DNA from: an uncultured Thermoguttaceae bacterium
GTDB taxonomy: Bacteria; Planctomycetota; Planctomycetia; Pirellulales; Thermoguttaceae
Direction of reading: 5' to 3'
Length of the DNA stretch: 64,000 nt
NCBI GenBank assembly: GCA_938042245.1
Contig: CALIRO010000011.1
Coordinates: 49,945-113,944 of the forward strand
Both the position numbers and the translations under genes were made by a program. Shown here piece after piece: positions 1-8,711 of the stretch. Every line of letters begins with the position of its first letter. Within the stretch, counting starts at the first letter, position 1. Under the pieces are notes generated by a model. It searched no databases. It was given only the letters and a program-made list of their open reading frames with translations, and was not told the DNA's origin.

Positions 1-1
1 C

Positions 2-568
2 GATCCGGCCATCCCTCCCCCTAAGCTAGTGGATATCCGTACCCTGGAGGAAAAGTTTCCGGATGGAACACTCCGCATCCGAAGGACTGTGAAATATTTT
101 AGCGATAACTCCACCGTCAACCATGGCCCTTATATCGAATGGCACCCCAACGGCCAAACATTCTGTGAAGGCCGATATGAAGACGGTAAACGCGTCGGGG
201 AGTGGATCTACTACTACGAAGACGGCGCCAAAGCCAAAATGGGCACCTATAAAGACGGCCAATTAGACGGGCAGTGGACCTATTGGGCACCAGGCCAACC
301 TGACAAACCGATCCGCCAAGAACAGTACCGGGCTGGCCAACGCCACGGTAAATGGATCTACTGGAACGAGCAGGGCCAAAAACTCCGCGAAGAAACTTAC
401 CTGCAAAACCAACTGGACGGCCCCGTTACTGAATGGTATCCCAACGGGCAGATGAAATCTCAGGTCCACTACAAACATGGCCAATTCGACGGCAAAGCGA
501 TCAGTTGGGACGAGCAAGGCCGAAAAATCTCCGAACGCACTTTCCGAGCAGGTCAACCTCTTCCCTAA
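2..568 (+). CDS. MORN/YwqK-type repeat protein, 5' end outside window
   Basis: The protein is built almost entirely from short repeats of the form 'NG..(k)xxxxYkdGkxdGxWxxw' (for example GQLDGQWTYW, GQRHGKWIYW, GQFDGKAISW), which is the MORN_2/YwqK signature. About seven units are visible. The frame is open through the first base of the window, so the GTG at 29 is probably internal and the true start lies upstream. MORN_2 proteins are often annotated as 'YwqK family antitoxin', but the repeat itself only suggests a beta-hairpin scaffold; no toxin partner is visible here. No signal peptide can be judged because the N-terminus is missing. The identification as a MORN-type protein is strong, the function is unknown. 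Confidence 0.8.
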   Translation, partial: DPAIPPPKLVDIRTLEEKFPDGTLRIRRTVKYFSDNSTVNHGPYIEWHPNGQTFCEGRYEDGKRVGEWIYYYEDGAKAKMGTYKDGQLDGQWTYWAPGQPDKPIRQEQYRAGQRHGKWIYWNEQGQKLREETYLQNQLDGPVTEWYPNGQMKSQVHYKHGQFDGKAISWDEQGRKISERTFRAGQPLP

Positions 569-612
569 CAGGCTTCTGCCTGATACCCCGCCTTTATTTC
601 GGCCTGTCCGAG

Positions 613-663
613 GGGCACCGGCTTTTTAGCCTCCCGTCTGTCGGCTCTCTAAGACCGGTGCCC
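613..663. repeat. 9-bp inverted repeat with 33-nt loop
   Basis: GGGCACCGG (613-621) is perfectly complementary to CCGGTGCCC (655-663). It lies between the stop of the MORN gene and the stop of bioF, which converge. No U-tract follows, so it is not a standard terminator. It resembles other long-loop inverted repeats in this window (3606, 17059, 25516, 63658). Confidence 0.5.
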
Positions 664-771
664 GCTCTCGAACCCATTTTCCATGAAACTGTCCATTGGC
701 ATTCACCACGCCGAGCGGGGATTTTGGAGCCGATCGGTCCTAAAGGAGAAGGTTTCCTATTGGGCCCGGCT

Positions 772-1944
772 TTAAAGGAACCTTTTGGCCAAGCTAGCAA
801 AGGCCTCCAGAAGGGCTTCCAGCATGCTGGGGGTATGAGAAGCGCAGAGGCTAATGCGCAAACAGGCCTGGTTTTCCGGAACCGCAGGCGGCCGGATGGG
901 CGGCACAAACAAGCCCCGATCGGCCAACGCCGCCGCAATCTCTAGGGCTAGCTCAGGCCGACCTACCAGTACCGGAATAATCTGACTGGCGCTTGGGCCC
1001 AGGGGCCACCCCTGCCGACGAAGCTCCCTGCGGACATAGTCGGCCGATTCCAGAAGCCGGTGTCGGCGCATCGGTTCTTGCTCGACGATTTCCAAAGCGG
1101 CTATCGCAGCGGCGGCCATCGGCGCCGGCGGTGCCGTGGAAAATATATAGGGCCTGGCACGTTGCACCAGCCAATCGATCAGCAATCGGCTGCCCACCAC
1201 AAATCCGCCTACCGACCCCAAGGCTTTGCTCAATGTGCCAATGCGAATCGGGATCTTGGTTTCTACGCCCAGATGCTCGGCTACCCCCCGGCCAGCCGAT
1301 CCAAACACCCCAGTGGCATGGGCTTCATCGACCAACAGCATAGCTTCGTATCGGTTGGCCAGCTCCACCAACTCTCCCAGCGGGGCCAAATCCCCGTCCA
1401 TGCTGAAGAGGCTATCTGTGGCAATCAGCCGACGCCGATACCTACCGGCCCGATCCAAAAGCCGCTCTAACTCCCTCCAGTCTGCATGGGAATACACCCG
1501 GAGATCGGCCCGGCTAAGTCGAGCCCCATCCCAAAGACTGGCATGATTCTTGGCATCTAGGTAAACCACATCCCCCTGAGCTACCAGGGCGGCCAGGGTA
1601 CCCATATTGGCGGCAAAGCCGCTGCCAAAGACCAGTGCGGCCTCGGTAGCCTCGAAGTCGGCCAGACGGGTCTCCAACTTTTGATGCCATTGGCTATACC
1701 CACAGATTAACGGACTGGCCCCAGCACCCCAACCTTCCTGCAGAGCGGCGGCAGCAGCCGCTTTCAGCCGCTCATCCGTTGCCAAACCAAGGTAATCATT
1801 CGACCCGAAATTCACCACCTGCCGACCATCCAGGACGACCACAGGTCCGACCGGCCCCTGCCGAATCCGGCGCCGCCGTCGAAGTGCTGAGTCCTCTAAT
1901 CCTGCCAATTCCGTTTCGATCCAAGCCAACGGGTCCTTGGCCAT
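772..1944 (-). CDS. bioF: 8-amino-7-oxononanoate synthase (biotin synthesis)
   Basis: A 390-residue PLP-dependent alpha-oxoamine synthase. The family makes 8-amino-7-oxononanoate from pimeloyl thioester and alanine in biotin synthesis. Visible family motifs are the substrate loop NFGSNDYLGLA (from N45), GSGFAANMG (about 107), KNHASLWDG (H134), LVDEAHATG (D206, H209, which contact PLP) and GTLSKALGS, whose K240 forms the Schiff base. Length is typical. The start ATG is preceded by TAGGAGG on the minus strand. No other bio genes are adjacent, so the closely related KBL (2-amino-3-ketobutyrate CoA ligase) remains an alternative, but the N-terminal sequence and length favour BioF. It is transcribed away from the sigma factor gene. 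Confidence 0.85.
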   Translation of the reverse strand: MAKDPLAWIETELAGLEDSALRRRRRIRQGPVGPVVVLDGRQVVNFGSNDYLGLATDERLKAAAAAALQEGWGAGASPLICGYSQWHQKLETRLADFEATEAALVFGSGFAANMGTLAALVAQGDVVYLDAKNHASLWDGARLSRADLRVYSHADWRELERLLDRAGRYRRRLIATDSLFSMDGDLAPLGELVELANRYEAMLLVDEAHATGVFGSAGRGVAEHLGVETKIPIRIGTLSKALGSVGGFVVGSRLLIDWLVQRARPYIFSTAPPAPMAAAAIAALEIVEQEPMRRHRLLESADYVRRELRRQGWPLGPSASQIIPVLVGRPELALEIAAALADRGLFVPPIRPPAVPENQACLRISLCASHTPSMLEALLEAFASLAKRFL

Positions 1945-1981
1945 TTGGGCACCTCCTAAACCAAGGCTTTTATTTTCCCCC

Positions 1982-2000
1982 GGGATTCAGGGAACGTTCT
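1982..2000. promoter_or_regulatory. Copy 1 of a recurring upstream motif (GGATTCAGGGAACGTT)
   Basis: GGGATTCAGGGAACGTTCT lies 38-56 bp upstream of the bioF start, in the 226-bp region between divergent bioF and the sigma gene. Close matches stand at 10701-10725, upstream of the histidine kinase, and at 15961-15984, upstream of the HAD gene. This could be an operator or promoter element; its function is unproven. Confidence 0.35.
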
Positions 2001-2170
2001 CCTGCCCGGGATTTTCCGCCGGGGATATGGAAACAGTGTAAAATGAAGGGGGTTGGAATGAGAATGCCCCACAGATAGGGGAGAAATATCCGACCCAAAA
2101 GGTTTAAACCCTCCTGCTTCTGCAACAACAAAGCTCCCCTCGGCAACAATTTCTAAAAAGGCCGCTAAGT

Positions 2171-2749
2171 ATGGTTTCCGAGAGTGCCGGCCAAGTGCCC
2201 CCAGCCTCTTCCGAAGCACCAACGCTGGATTGGGCCCGATTGCTTCGGGAACATGAACGTTGGCTGCGTACGGTGGTCTATGCGCGGCTTCGGGAAGTGC
2301 AAGCGGTCGAAGAGGTGATGCAAGAAGTCGCCTTAGCCGCAGTCGAACAAAAGGCACCCCTGGCGGATCCGACGAAGGTGGCGCCTTGGCTGTATCGATT
2401 GGCGGTGCGACAGGCCCTGCTTTACCGACGCCGGCAAGGCCGACAGCGAAAACTTCTGGATCGGTACGCCCACCGGCACCCTGTCCTGCCTGGCCCAGAC
2501 GGTAGGCTGGACCCGCTGCAGTGGCTTTTGGCTGCCGAACGCCAGCAGTTGATCCAGCGGGCCTTGGAGCGCCTGCCCCCCCGGGATGCCGAAATCCTGC
2601 TCCTGAAATACACCGAAAATTGGAGTTACCGTCAAATTGCCGAGCATTTGGGTATCACAGAAGGTGCGGTTCAAGCCCGCCTGCATCGTGCCCGAACAAA
2701 ACTCCGCCAGCAATTAGCCTTATCGGTCCAAGGGGATGCTCAGCCATGA
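2171..2749 (+). CDS. ECF-type RNA polymerase sigma factor
   Basis: A 192-residue protein with the two conserved regions of sigma-70 family ECF factors. Region 2 is around residues 24-60 (LLREHERWLRTVVYARLREV and the following VEEVMQEV). Region 4 is around 120-175, with LPPRDAEILLLKY and a helix-turn-helix YRQIAEHLGITEGAVQARLHRAR. A sigma factor of this kind directs RNA polymerase to a small regulon and is normally held by an anti-sigma factor. The next gene starts inside its stop codon (ATGA overlap at 2746) and encodes a single-pass membrane protein, the usual partner arrangement. The stimulus and target promoters cannot be read from the window. Confidence 0.88.
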   Translation: MVSESAGQVPPASSEAPTLDWARLLREHERWLRTVVYARLREVQAVEEVMQEVALAAVEQKAPLADPTKVAPWLYRLAVRQALLYRRRQGRQRKLLDRYAHRHPVLPGPDGRLDPLQWLLAAERQQLIQRALERLPPRDAEILLLKYTENWSYRQIAEHLGITEGAVQARLHRARTKLRQQLALSVQGDAQP

Positions 2750-3639
2750 GCGCAGACAACGTCTTCCATGAGGATTTACAACTATCCTCCCACAAGGAGG
2801 ATGGGCTTCCTAGGGGAGATAAAACCATTGAGGCAGTGGGTGAGGAAGCTTCCTCAGGCCCCCCGAATGTAGTACAAGATTTACCCATGGATGAGGGGTT
2901 ATTAGATCAGCTTGTGGATGGGGAGCTTTCCGAGCAGCAGAAGCGTCAGGTCCTTCAGCAACTGCAGAGCCATCCGGACGGGTGGCGGCGCTTGGCCCTG
3001 GCTTTTTTGGAAGCCCAGGCATGGCGAGAGGAGATACCGCGTTTGGTGGGACAAATGCGCCTCCGGGATACCTGTTCGGAAACCCAACATCAGAAGCCGG
3101 GCCGACTTCCAGTTCGACCTGGGTTCCACTACCGATTTGCCAGTTTAGTTGGACGAATCGTTACCTTGGCTGGGGTGATTCTATTAGCATTTTTAGGGGG
3201 ATATTTGTGGCGAGATGTGCCCCTAATTAGCACTATCCAAAAAAACACCCTCGGGCAGAGCTCATCGCCACCGGAAATAGTTCAGGCTCAGAAAAAGAGT
3301 GCTTTTTCGCCCGAATGGGAGGGGAAAAAACATCCGGAAACTCCAGAACGATTCGGTTCTTTCGGGTGGGAATATGTAACCTTAATGGGGGGAGTTGGTC
3401 CAGATGGTGTGCCAGAGGTGGTACGGGTTCCGGTCAGTCCCGTGGGTTCCCCGATCCGGATAGCACCGGCGCTGCCGCCGATTCCGGAAGAAGTGCTTCA
3501 TTTGCTTCGTCGGTGGGGAGCGGAAATCTCTTATTCCAGGCAATTTGTCCCACTTCGGATTGAAGACGGCAGCCAAGTTGTCGTACCAGTCGAACAGGTA
3601 GAACTGTACCACCGGCCCCAGGGGGAGAGGTTTCAATAG
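2746..3639 (+). CDS. Probable anti-sigma factor, single-pass membrane protein
   Basis: A 297-residue protein starting with the ATG that overlaps the sigma stop codon by 4 bp, so the two are translationally coupled. The longer in-frame extension upstream is only the shadow of the sigma gene. After an acidic N-terminus comes LLDQLVDGELSEQQKRQVL (about residues 52-70), the start of the planctomycete-type anti-sigma domain, where the 'DGEL' segment is characteristic. A single transmembrane helix follows at about 138-160 (RIVTLAGVILLAFLGGYLW), then a roughly 135-residue extracytoplasmic part of unknown fold. No HxxxCxxC zinc motif is present. The likely role is to hold the sigma factor at the membrane and release it on an envelope signal. 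This is inferred from position and domain layout. Confidence 0.72.
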   Translation: MSADNVFHEDLQLSSHKEDGLPRGDKTIEAVGEEASSGPPNVVQDLPMDEGLLDQLVDGELSEQQKRQVLQQLQSHPDGWRRLALAFLEAQAWREEIPRLVGQMRLRDTCSETQHQKPGRLPVRPGFHYRFASLVGRIVTLAGVILLAFLGGYLWRDVPLISTIQKNTLGQSSSPPEIVQAQKKSAFSPEWEGKKHPETPERFGSFGWEYVTLMGGVGPDGVPEVVRVPVSPVGSPIRIAPALPPIPEEVLHLLRRWGAEISYSRQFVPLRIEDGSQVVVPVEQVELYHRPQGERFQ

Positions 3640-3662
3640 GTTTTGCTCGGTTTCCGGTGGTA
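3606..3662. repeat. 10-bp inverted repeat spanning a stop codon
   Basis: GTACCACCGG (3606-3615) and CCGGTGGTAC (3653-3662) are perfect complements with a 37-nt loop containing the anti-sigma stop codon. No T-tract follows directly. The 278-bp gap to the PDZ gene also holds a short G/C-tract hairpin, CCCCC-TTTTA-GGGGG, at 3686-3700. Confidence 0.5.
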
Positions 3663-3917
3663 CGACTGATACGAAGGCATAATCTCCCCCTTTTAGGGGG
3701 ATTTCTATCGCCCTCTCTCACACAAAGTTTTTGCGGTGCAATCCCTCTAGGGGCTTCTTTTAATGGGATTCCTATCAGGCTTTCTAAAAACTCAGTAACA
3801 AAACTCTTCCTTCGGTAACAAATCAAAACGGAGAGTCGGCAGAGGCTCGGCTCTCTGGAAACCATAACGGTGATGAGTTGGTCGGGTTTTGTGGGCTTTT
3901 TCAAAAGGAGGTAGCCG

Positions 3918-5048
3918 ATGCAGACGGTAGGATGGGCCATGGTGTTGGCAGTGGTGATGGCCTTGCCCATCTGGGCAACGGCCGGAGAACAGGTGCCCGG
4001 TCCCCAGCCACAAATCCAGATCCAAGTTCACCACATTTCCGACGGCGGAGTGGTTGGGACAGCCGGAGTGGCTGCTACCGGTGCAGAAGGGGCCAGTGGA
4101 GGGGCGGCCGGTGGGGTCGCTGGGGCAACCGCCGGGGGGTTTTCTGAGCCTTTGCCCAAACCCAGCGAGTACTGGCTGGGGGTAGAATGCACGCCGGTCG
4201 ATCCGACGCTTCGGTCTCAGTTGCAACTACCCGAAGGTCAGGGTTTGGTCATCCGGGCGGTCGTGCCGGATAGTCCTGCAGCTAAAGCAGGACTGCGCGA
4301 ACATGACATTCTCTTGCAAGCGGGCGAGAAAAAGCTCAGCGCCGTCAGCGACCTGATCGAAGCGGTAGAAGCGGCCAAGGAACAAAAACTCACCTTAGAA
4401 ATGATTCGGGAAGGCAAACGGCAGAAGCTGCAGGTAACCCCCGCCAAACGCCCGCCGGAACAGATCCAGCCTGGTTTTGGTTGGGGGATGGTCATCCCGG
4501 TGCCTGGGAATCCGGATTTTGAAGCTTTCCGGAAGTGGTTTGAGAAGATGCAGCCGGGCCAACCGCTCCGGTTCCGATTCTTCCAGCCGGGCTTTGTCAT
4601 GCCGCCAGGATTTGGGTGGCATTTTGGCTGGCAAACAGCGCTGCCGGAAGGCTTGAGCATTGCCATTACCAAAAGCGGCAACGAACCGGCCCAGATCAAG
4701 GTGCAAAAGGACGGCAAGACCTGGGAAGTTACCGAGAAGGAATTGGATAAATTGCCGCCGGATATTCGGCGTCATGTGGAACGGATGTTAGGCCAGGGCG
4801 GCTGGATCGAGATGGATTTGCCCTGGGAGGTCGGGCCTCCTTGGTTTGGCACGGAAGGCAAAGAGAAGTTGCCAGGCCGCATCCGCCAGGACCTCCAAAA
4901 ACAGCTCGAAAAACACCAGCAAGAAGTGGAAAAACTCCAAAAACAACTGGAAGAACTAAAGAAGGCGTTGGAACAACTCCGCTCAGAGCCCGCTCCCAAG
5001 GAATTGAAAAAAACCACCCCCAAGCAACCGCCCAAAGAAAAAGTCTAA
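3918..5048 (+). CDS. Secreted PDZ-domain protein with C-terminal coiled coil
   Basis: A 376-residue protein starting after a clear AAAGGAGG site. Residues 1-23 form a Sec signal peptide (hydrophobic VLAVVMALPIWATAG). A Gly/Ala-rich stretch (about 40-75) leads into a PDZ domain at about 85-175, with the carboxylate-binding-type segment LGVEC and the typical DSPAAKAGLREHDILLQ. A middle region (about 185-310) rich in Pro, Trp and Phe is unassigned. The C-terminus (about 325-376) is a Lys/Glu/Gln coiled coil. There is no serine-protease domain, so it is not a complete HtrA. It is likely a periplasmic scaffold or protein-binding factor. A strong terminator follows, so it is probably a single transcription unit. 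Confidence 0.75.
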   Translation: MQTVGWAMVLAVVMALPIWATAGEQVPGPQPQIQIQVHHISDGGVVGTAGVAATGAEGASGGAAGGVAGATAGGFSEPLPKPSEYWLGVECTPVDPTLRSQLQLPEGQGLVIRAVVPDSPAAKAGLREHDILLQAGEKKLSAVSDLIEAVEAAKEQKLTLEMIREGKRQKLQVTPAKRPPEQIQPGFGWGMVIPVPGNPDFEAFRKWFEKMQPGQPLRFRFFQPGFVMPPGFGWHFGWQTALPEGLSIAITKSGNEPAQIKVQKDGKTWEVTEKELDKLPPDIRRHVERMLGQGGWIEMDLPWEVGPPWFGTEGKEKLPGRIRQDLQKQLEKHQQEVEKLQKQLEELKKALEQLRSEPAPKELKKTTPKQPPKEKV

Positions 5049-5111
5049 CCTCCCCCGCCGCTTTTCCGAGAACAGGCGCCCTGGTGCAGGGCTACAACTA
5101 GTCTGTTCCAT

Positions 5112-5148
5112 AAAGGGGTCCGGCAGGAGCCGGCCCCTTTTGTTTTTT
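5112..5148 (+). terminator. Rho-independent terminator after the PDZ gene
   Basis: AAAGGGG(T)CCGGC pairs with GCCGGCCCCTTT across a short loop (one bulged T) and is followed by TGTTTTTT. This is a G/C-rich hairpin plus T-run 63 bp after the PDZ stop codon. Confidence 0.85.
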
Positions 5149-5294
5149 CTCCCGGAGACATTTTCGACCACCCCTTGCCGGGAGGCGGAAAATGGGAATG
5201 ATTGGAGAGCAAAGAAGTTTTTGGGTTTCTGTTTTGGAATGGCAAGGGGGCAGTAGGAGGGAAAAGTTGCCAGGGTCTATCGAAAGGAAGATGG

Positions 5295-5912
5295 ATGAAC
5301 TGCTTGGTCATCGTGGATGTACAGAACGATTTTTGTCCGGGCGGGGCGTTGGCGGTGCCGGATGGGGACCAGGTGGTGCCGGTGATCAATCAGTTGGTGG
5401 ATCGGTTTGATCGGGTGGTGGCCACGCAGGATTGGCATCCGCCGGAGCATTTAAGTTTTGCGGCCAACCATCCGGGGCGCAAGCCGGGCGATGTGGTCCA
5501 GTTGGCCGGGCTGGAGCAAGTGCTTTGGCCGGTGCATTGTGTGCAAGGCACCCCGGGGGCGGACTTTCACCCGGCGTTGGAGCGATCGGCCATCCAGCAG
5601 GTGTTTCGCAAAGGGATGGATCCGGAGATTGATAGTTATAGTGGGTTTTTCGATAACGGGCGGCGTCGGAGCACTGGGCTGGAGGATTATCTTCGGCGGG
5701 AGGGAGTGGAGGAAGTGTATATTTGCGGATTGGCTACGGATTACTGCGTTCGGTGGACGGCTCTGGATGCGGTCCGTCTGGGATTCCGGACCTGGCTGAT
5801 AGAAGACGCCTGCCGGGGCGTAGAGCTGCGGCCCGGCGATGTGGCCGCCGCTCTGGACCAAATGCGCCAAGCCGGCGTGCAACTAATCTCTAGCCCATTG
5901 CTCCTGAAATAG
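5295..5912 (+). CDS. pncA: Nicotinamidase
   Basis: A 205-residue isochorismatase-like hydrolase that would convert nicotinamide to nicotinate in NAD salvage. The start is placed at the ATG at 5295, after AAAGGAAG, because the protein then begins MNCLVIVDVQNDF as in PncA; upstream in-frame codons have no family similarity. The catalytic triad is visible as D8, K106 (FRKGMD) and C151 (GLATDYCV). Metal ligands are D46 and H48/H52 of DWHPPEH, and H81 (WPVHCVQGT) follows. The C-terminus has the usual GV(E)L..GDV..AL..M pattern. It stands alone and converges with the DUF1080 gene. A 15-bp tandem duplication spans its stop codon. Confidence 0.93.
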   Translation: MNCLVIVDVQNDFCPGGALAVPDGDQVVPVINQLVDRFDRVVATQDWHPPEHLSFAANHPGRKPGDVVQLAGLEQVLWPVHCVQGTPGADFHPALERSAIQQVFRKGMDPEIDSYSGFFDNGRRRSTGLEDYLRREGVEEVYICGLATDYCVRWTALDAVRLGFRTWLIEDACRGVELRPGDVAAALDQMRQAGVQLISSPLLLK

Positions 5913-5938
5913 CAACAGCTTTTATAGCAACAGCTTTT
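5909..5938. repeat. 15-bp tandem duplication across the pncA stop codon
   Basis: ATAGCAACAGCTTTT occurs twice head to tail (5909-5923 and 5924-5938). The first copy contains the pncA TAG stop. The second copy begins a weak hairpin, TAGCAAC (5925-5931) pairing with GTTGCTA (5943-5949). Confidence 0.9.
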
Positions 5939-6021
5939 GTTGGTTGCTATTGGAGGTCTTTAGCATATTCTGATCAGGAACTTATGGGGGTCAGAGTCTT
6001 TCTTTGCCTGCGGATCGGGTT

Positions 6022-7095
6022 TCATTCGGGCAGGACCATGATTTCCACTTTGCGGAACTCGATGGGGTGGCTTTCGCTTTGGAGAGAAATGTAGCCAGCG
6101 TGCAAGAGGCGATCTGCGCCTGCAGCTAGCAGGCGCTTGGCGTCCGCATCCTTATCGTCCAATTGGGGTTTTTCGTATTCAAGCACCAGTTGGCCTTCGA
6201 CATAGTGGCGGATCAGGCCAGCGCCGTGGACTTCCACTTCGACAGTTACCCACTGATCGCCGTGGTAGGTTTTGGAGCGGGAGTTGGTGCAGTGGGGGGT
6301 GAAGAGTTTGCCGTCCATAACGACATGGGTGCCGGGGGTACAGAGGTTGGCGGTGGGTCGAGTGCCAGTGCCGCCGCCGCCCAGAAGTTGGACTTCAATC
6401 GAAACCGGGAACGATTGTTCCACGGTCATGGTTTTCGGGTCTTGGCAGTGAATCATAATGCCGCTATTGCGGAAGGCCCAAGCAGGCCCGCCCGGACACT
6501 GTTGGCCGGTAAACCGATATTCCACCCGAAGCCGATAGTGGGAAAATTTCTCCTTGTAAAATAGATGTCCGAACCGGTTGTCGAACTTTGGATAGTACTT
6601 CGGGTCATAGACGACTTTCAGCACGCCGTTTTCGACGCGGAAGGTATTGCCGTAGTTTTCGCCCAGGGGATAGCCACGGATTTTGGGCGTCCAGCCTTCT
6701 AGGTCTTTGCCGTTGAAAAGCGGTCGCCAGACGCCTTGGGCCTGGCCTCTTTCTGAAGGGGAGTTCTCCTCGGCAGAGGGCGCTTTTGGCGAGGCGGCGG
6801 AGGATTGTTCACCCACAGAGGTCGTATTTGCCGCACCGGAGGGCTTTTCATCGCCCGCCGGGGCCGCCGTCGCCGATCCGGCCAGGGAAGCCTGAGCGGC
6901 ACCGCTACAACAAGGTTTTTCTGCTGGGGCAGTAGTGCTGACCATCTGGAGGCGAATCGCGGAGACCTCGGACGCTCCGAAGGGTTGCGCCGCTTGCGTC
7001 CCACAAGGAGAGATTCCTATCCCCATCGCCGCCATCGAAGCCACGACCACTGCATACCCACTGAGGCGATACCCAAAAGTGGCCAAACTATTCAT
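6022..7095 (-). CDS. Secreted 3-keto-disaccharide hydrolase (DUF1080) domain protein
   Basis: A 357-residue protein; the ATG at 7095 is chosen because it follows AGGAGAAAAC and begins a signal peptide (MNSLATFGYRLSGYAVVVAS, cleaved near residue 40). A low-complexity Ala/Ser/Pro/Glu linker covers about residues 50-120. The DUF1080 domain then runs to the end, opening with the characteristic LFNGKDLEGW and containing HYRLRVEYRF, SGIMIHCQ and the final IEFRKVEIMVLPE. Members have a concanavalin-like fold and some hydrolyse 3-keto-glycosides; the family is greatly expanded in planctomycetes. The partner 3-keto-sugar-forming dehydrogenases are not visible here. Transcription converges with pncA and diverges from gcvT. 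Confidence 0.85.
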   Translation of the reverse strand: MNSLATFGYRLSGYAVVVASMAAMGIGISPCGTQAAQPFGASEVSAIRLQMVSTTAPAEKPCCSGAAQASLAGSATAAPAGDEKPSGAANTTSVGEQSSAASPKAPSAEENSPSERGQAQGVWRPLFNGKDLEGWTPKIRGYPLGENYGNTFRVENGVLKVVYDPKYYPKFDNRFGHLFYKEKFSHYRLRVEYRFTGQQCPGGPAWAFRNSGIMIHCQDPKTMTVEQSFPVSIEVQLLGGGGTGTRPTANLCTPGTHVVMDGKLFTPHCTNSRSKTYHGDQWVTVEVEVHGAGLIRHYVEGQLVLEYEKPQLDDKDADAKRLLAAGADRLLHAGYISLQSESHPIEFRKVEIMVLPE

Positions 7096-7398
7096 CTTTT
7101 GTTTTCTCCTTGAAAAACGGGACAACGTTGAAAAAGCGGTGTCGTCGTGACAGAGCCTAGAAGGGTTTTTTCGATCGGAAGGGTTCCCATGGGGGAGGCG
7201 GGTGTTTTGGGGTTTGGACTGCGGCAACCGACGTTGGGAGATTTTGGGCGTTTTACGCCGCCAGCCGCCCACCAAATCCCTCTTTCTGGGGCTTCCCGAC
7301 CAAAATCTTTTTGGTAAAATACCATATTTTCCTGACAAAAGAAAGGGGTTGCCCATCGGAATCCATGTTGCTGACGGCAACGTTTCAAGGGATTGGCA

Positions 7399-8565
7399 AT
7401 GGCCGGAGAATCTGCTGCACTATTGAAGACGCCGCTTTATGAGTGGCATGTGGCGCAGGGGGCACGGATGACCGAGTTTGCCGGTTGGGCGATGCCGCTT
7501 TTTTACACCTCGATTATCCAGGAGCACCACGCTACCCGCACCGCCTGCGGGATTGGGGATATTTCCCACATGGGCCGGCTCCGGTTTGAGGGGCCGGGGG
7601 CGGCCGTGTTTTTGGCGGAACTGCTCACCCGCCGGGTGGGCGATCTGAAACTAGGTCAAATCCGCTACTCGCTGATTACCAACTACGAAGGCGGTATCCT
7701 GGATGATGTGCTGGTGGGCTATTATCACAACGAATATGGCCAGCCGTTCTATGTGGTGGTAGTCAATGCGGCCAATCGGGAAAAGATCGTGCGGTGGGTG
7801 CATCAGCATTTGCCGCCCCAGCGGGCCAATGCCCCTGGCCAAGAGGTGGTTTTTACCGATCTGACCCGGCTTTGGGCGATGTTTGCCATTCAGGGGCCCA
7901 GGGCGGTAGAGGTGCTTCAGCCGCTGGTGGATGTCGATCTAGATTCCATGCGGTATTACAAAGGGCATTTGGTGCGGATTTTGCATCCGGCGGCTCAGCG
8001 TCAGGGCGCCATCATCAGCCGAACTGGCTACACCGGCGAAGACGGCTTTGAATTGGCTGTTGGAGCCAGTGTTGCCCGGGCTGTTTGGGAGGCGATCTTG
8101 GAGATTGGCAAACCGCTGGGAGCGGTGCCGATCGGGCTAGGTGCTCGGGACACGCTTCGGCTGGAAGCCGGCATGCCGCTATATGGCCATGAACTTACCG
8201 AAGAGATTAACCCATTTGAAGCGGGGCTGGAGTACACCTGTTATTTAACCGGGTATGATTTTCCCGGCCGGGACGTCTTGAAACAGCTCCAGCAGCAGCC
8301 GCTTCAGAAAAAGCTAGTGGGGCTGGAACTTGGCAGTCGACGGGTGGCGCGCCAAGGATGCCTGCTTTTCCACGATCAGGAGCCGGTGGGCTTCGTTACC
8401 AGCGGCACCTTCTCGCCGACGCTTCAAAAGTCGATTGCCATGGGATACGTTCGGCCAGAGTTTGCCGAGCCGGGTACAGAACTGCTGGTCGATATCCGAG
8501 GCCAACGCGAACCGATCCGAGTCGTCGCCCTGCCGTTTTATCAGCGGAATCGAAAAAAGAACTGA
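7399..8565 (+). CDS. gcvT: Glycine cleavage system T protein (aminomethyltransferase)
   Basis: A 388-residue protein of normal GcvT length. In the glycine cleavage system it transfers the methylene group from the lipoyl-bound aminomethyl intermediate to tetrahydrofolate and releases ammonia. Visible signatures are TPLYEWHVAQGARMTEFAGW at the N-terminus, CGIGDISHMGR, the folate-site region SRTGYTGEDGFEL, LGARDTLRLEAGMPLYGHEL and the C-terminal VTSGTFSPTLQKSIAMGYV. The ATG at 7399, preceded by AAGGGA, is preferred over a TTG two codons upstream. gcvH, gcvP and lpd are not adjacent. glyA, in the same one-carbon pathway, lies about 46 kb away. Confidence 0.93.
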   Translation: MAGESAALLKTPLYEWHVAQGARMTEFAGWAMPLFYTSIIQEHHATRTACGIGDISHMGRLRFEGPGAAVFLAELLTRRVGDLKLGQIRYSLITNYEGGILDDVLVGYYHNEYGQPFYVVVVNAANREKIVRWVHQHLPPQRANAPGQEVVFTDLTRLWAMFAIQGPRAVEVLQPLVDVDLDSMRYYKGHLVRILHPAAQRQGAIISRTGYTGEDGFELAVGASVARAVWEAILEIGKPLGAVPIGLGARDTLRLEAGMPLYGHELTEEINPFEAGLEYTCYLTGYDFPGRDVLKQLQQQPLQKKLVGLELGSRRVARQGCLLFHDQEPVGFVTSGTFSPTLQKSIAMGYVRPEFAEPGTELLVDIRGQREPIRVVALPFYQRNRKKN

Positions 8566-8711
8566 ACAAATAATCCCTTTTCTCTGCCTCCCCCATCCTC
8601 CCAGTTTCTCAGGGTCGTTAAAAACAATGGACTCCCCTCGGAGGGATCCGGCACTCTTGCCCCCCATATTTCCAAAAGCTGGCCACCAGGGCGTTCCAGA
8701 AGCTGGCCACG

